Shown: piece by piece, positions 63,088-64,000 of the stretch
Position numbering within the stretch: the stretch's first letter is position 1
How the letters are laid out: every line of letters starts with the position of its first letter
Origin: Planctomycetales bacterium
Lineage (GTDB): Bacteria; Planctomycetota; Planctomycetia; Planctomycetales; Planctomycetaceae
NCBI GenBank assembly: GCA_028285345.1
Contig: JANQPT010000043.1
Coordinates: forward strand, 1-64,000
DNA length: 64,000 nt
Direction: 5' to 3'
The notes under the pieces: model-generated
Told to the model about the DNA's origin: nothing
Databases searched by the model: none
What the model saw: only the letters and a program-made list of their open reading frames with translations
Program-made: the position numbers and the translations under genes

Positions 63088-63317
63088 CGACTGTCGGCAT
63101 CATTCGACGCCGCGAGTTACAGCGTCAATCGCGAACTGAAGTTCCTCAACTGCATCATCGATCATGGCAAGGCGTCTGACCGCAGGATGCACGCATCACT
63201 CCGTATTCTAATCGGCGGACCTCAAACGTTGCCACTCGATTCTGCACAAGACGACTACGGTCGGACGCACGTCGGAGAAGTGTTGCGCGTGCGTCAACAA
63301 AATGGGTGGCCGCGATT

Positions 63318-63466
63318 GCGGAGCAATCGGGGCAGGCGCAGCCTGCTCGAGGCCTCAGTTGCCGCGTCAGATTGCTTTGCGGCGCCGCCGGACTGTGGGA
63401 CGGTGAAATTGCAGCTGCTTGTGCCTGTGGCGCCCCGATTTTCAATCGGGGCCACCCGTGCAGATC
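63318..63466. repeat. Dispersed intergenic repeat, copy 2
   Basis: GCGGAGCAATCGGGGCAGGC is identical to the copy at 98-241, and CGGTGAAATTGC and TTGTGCCTG follow in the same order. The end forms the hairpin CCCCGAT-TTTCA-ATCGGGG before GCCACCC. The rest of 63088-63512 contains no supported gene. Confidence 0.7.
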
Positions 63467-63512
63467 GTGATGCGGGTCGCAGCGTCGCCTTCCACACAGC
63501 GGACGCTACGTA

Positions 63513-64000
63513 CTAGCTGGCTGACGGTAGTAGTTGCGCGATGGGGCGTCCTTCGCACAATGCCAATGGCCGACCGATCGGCGTGATGATTTCCTTGTCG
63601 AAGGCGACGCCGAGTTGGATCAGAATCGTGGCGTACAAATCGGGGACTTCGATCGGATCCTGCGGCTTCTTTTTCGCGCCGCTGGGATCGGTGGCGCCAA
63701 TCAGCACGCCGCTTCGCAATCCGCCCCCGCCGACCAGGGCCGAGAAACCCGTCGGCCAGTGATCGCGTCCGTCGAGTGCGTTGATGTTGGGTGTGCGCCC
63801 GAATTCCCCCATGCAGAGCACGATCGTCGATTGCAGCAAGTCCCGCTGTTTGAGGTCGCTGATGAGTGTCGCCAGCGCCGGGTCAAGCTGCGCGGCTTGA
63901 GTTTGATGGCCCTCGAAGTTGTTCGCATGGGTGTCGAAGCCGTTGAGCGTGACTTGGATCGCTTTGACACCGGTTTCCACGAGGCGGCGGGCCATCAGGC
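63513..64000 (-). CDS. DUF1501-family protein, 3' part (runs off the window)
   Basis: The last 162 or so codons of a third DUF1501 gene, open at the window end. ARRLVETGVKAIQVTLNGFD, THANNFEGHQTQAAQLDPAL, CMGEFGRTPNINALDGRDHW and IGRPLALCEGRPIAQLLP are diagnostic. By analogy with the other two loci its DUF1549/DUF1553 partner should lie beyond the window on the same strand. Confidence 0.9.
   Translation of the reverse strand, partial: LMARRLVETGVKAIQVTLNGFDTHANNFEGHQTQAAQLDPALATLISDLKQRDLLQSTIVLCMGEFGRTPNINALDGRDHWPTGFSALVGGGGLRSGVLIGATDPSGAKKKPQDPIEVPDLYATILIQLGVAFDKEIITPIGRPLALCEGRPIAQLLPSAS

Overview
The window looks like a chromosomal segment of a planctomycete. The evidence is three DUF1549/DUF1553 or DUF1501 surface-protein loci, PEP-CTERM proteins, a LEPR-XLL-like N-terminus, a large Ser/Thr kinase with lectin-like tails, an ECF sigma factor, and G+C-rich codon use in the core genes. 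No 16S rRNA or species-level marker is present, so I do not name a genus.

Layout: (1) 0-15.6 kb is core. It holds an ECF sigma factor, hypothetical membrane proteins, an RND/MMPL exporter, a duplicated pair of [micro-ORF + small membrane protein], a PLP decarboxylase, dxr, an RseP-like site-2 protease and an ARPP-1-like protein. (2) tRNA-Arg(TCT) at 15.6 kb is the left edge of accessory DNA. A 45-bp exact copy of its 3' half lies at 36992-37036 and a decayed third copy at about 42137-42183. The sequences next to these copies are also related to each other, so I read the region as two tandem integrative elements of one family, about 21.4 kb and 5.1 kb. Element 1 carries a tyrosine integrase, excisionase-like HTH, a D5/Toprim primase-helicase, a PrimPol-like protein with an altered active site, a GHKL ATPase-nuclease fusion, and regulators. 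It also carries a sigma54-controlled cytochrome P460/YHS/SPW module with a divergent GAF-AAA+-Fis activator, a TetR-controlled small operon, and four uncharacterised genes at its right end. Element 2 holds a 1330-aa membrane Ser/Thr kinase and a dead transposase. A family of about 170-bp repeats with a roughly 17-nt variable block is scattered through element 1 and the start of element 2.

(3) 42.2-64 kb is core again. It contains a truncated LEPR-XLL-type gene, a PEP-CTERM protein, a PhnZ-like HD enzyme next to a DUF5690 transporter-like protein, a PAS/GAF sensor histidine kinase, a MarR-DUF1549/1553-DUF1501 cluster, comB plus a sulfolactate/malate-type dehydrogenase, rpsU, a second DUF1549/1553-DUF1501 pair with EF-hand-like motifs, a carbamoyltransferase-SxtJ-DUF5989 operon, and the end of a third DUF1501 gene that runs off the window. 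Related structured intergenic repeats occur near both ends (98-241 and 63318-63466).

All calls come from reading the sequence and from recognition of families. No database search was run. Where a start was moved, I used visible Shine-Dalgarno sequences and domain boundaries.
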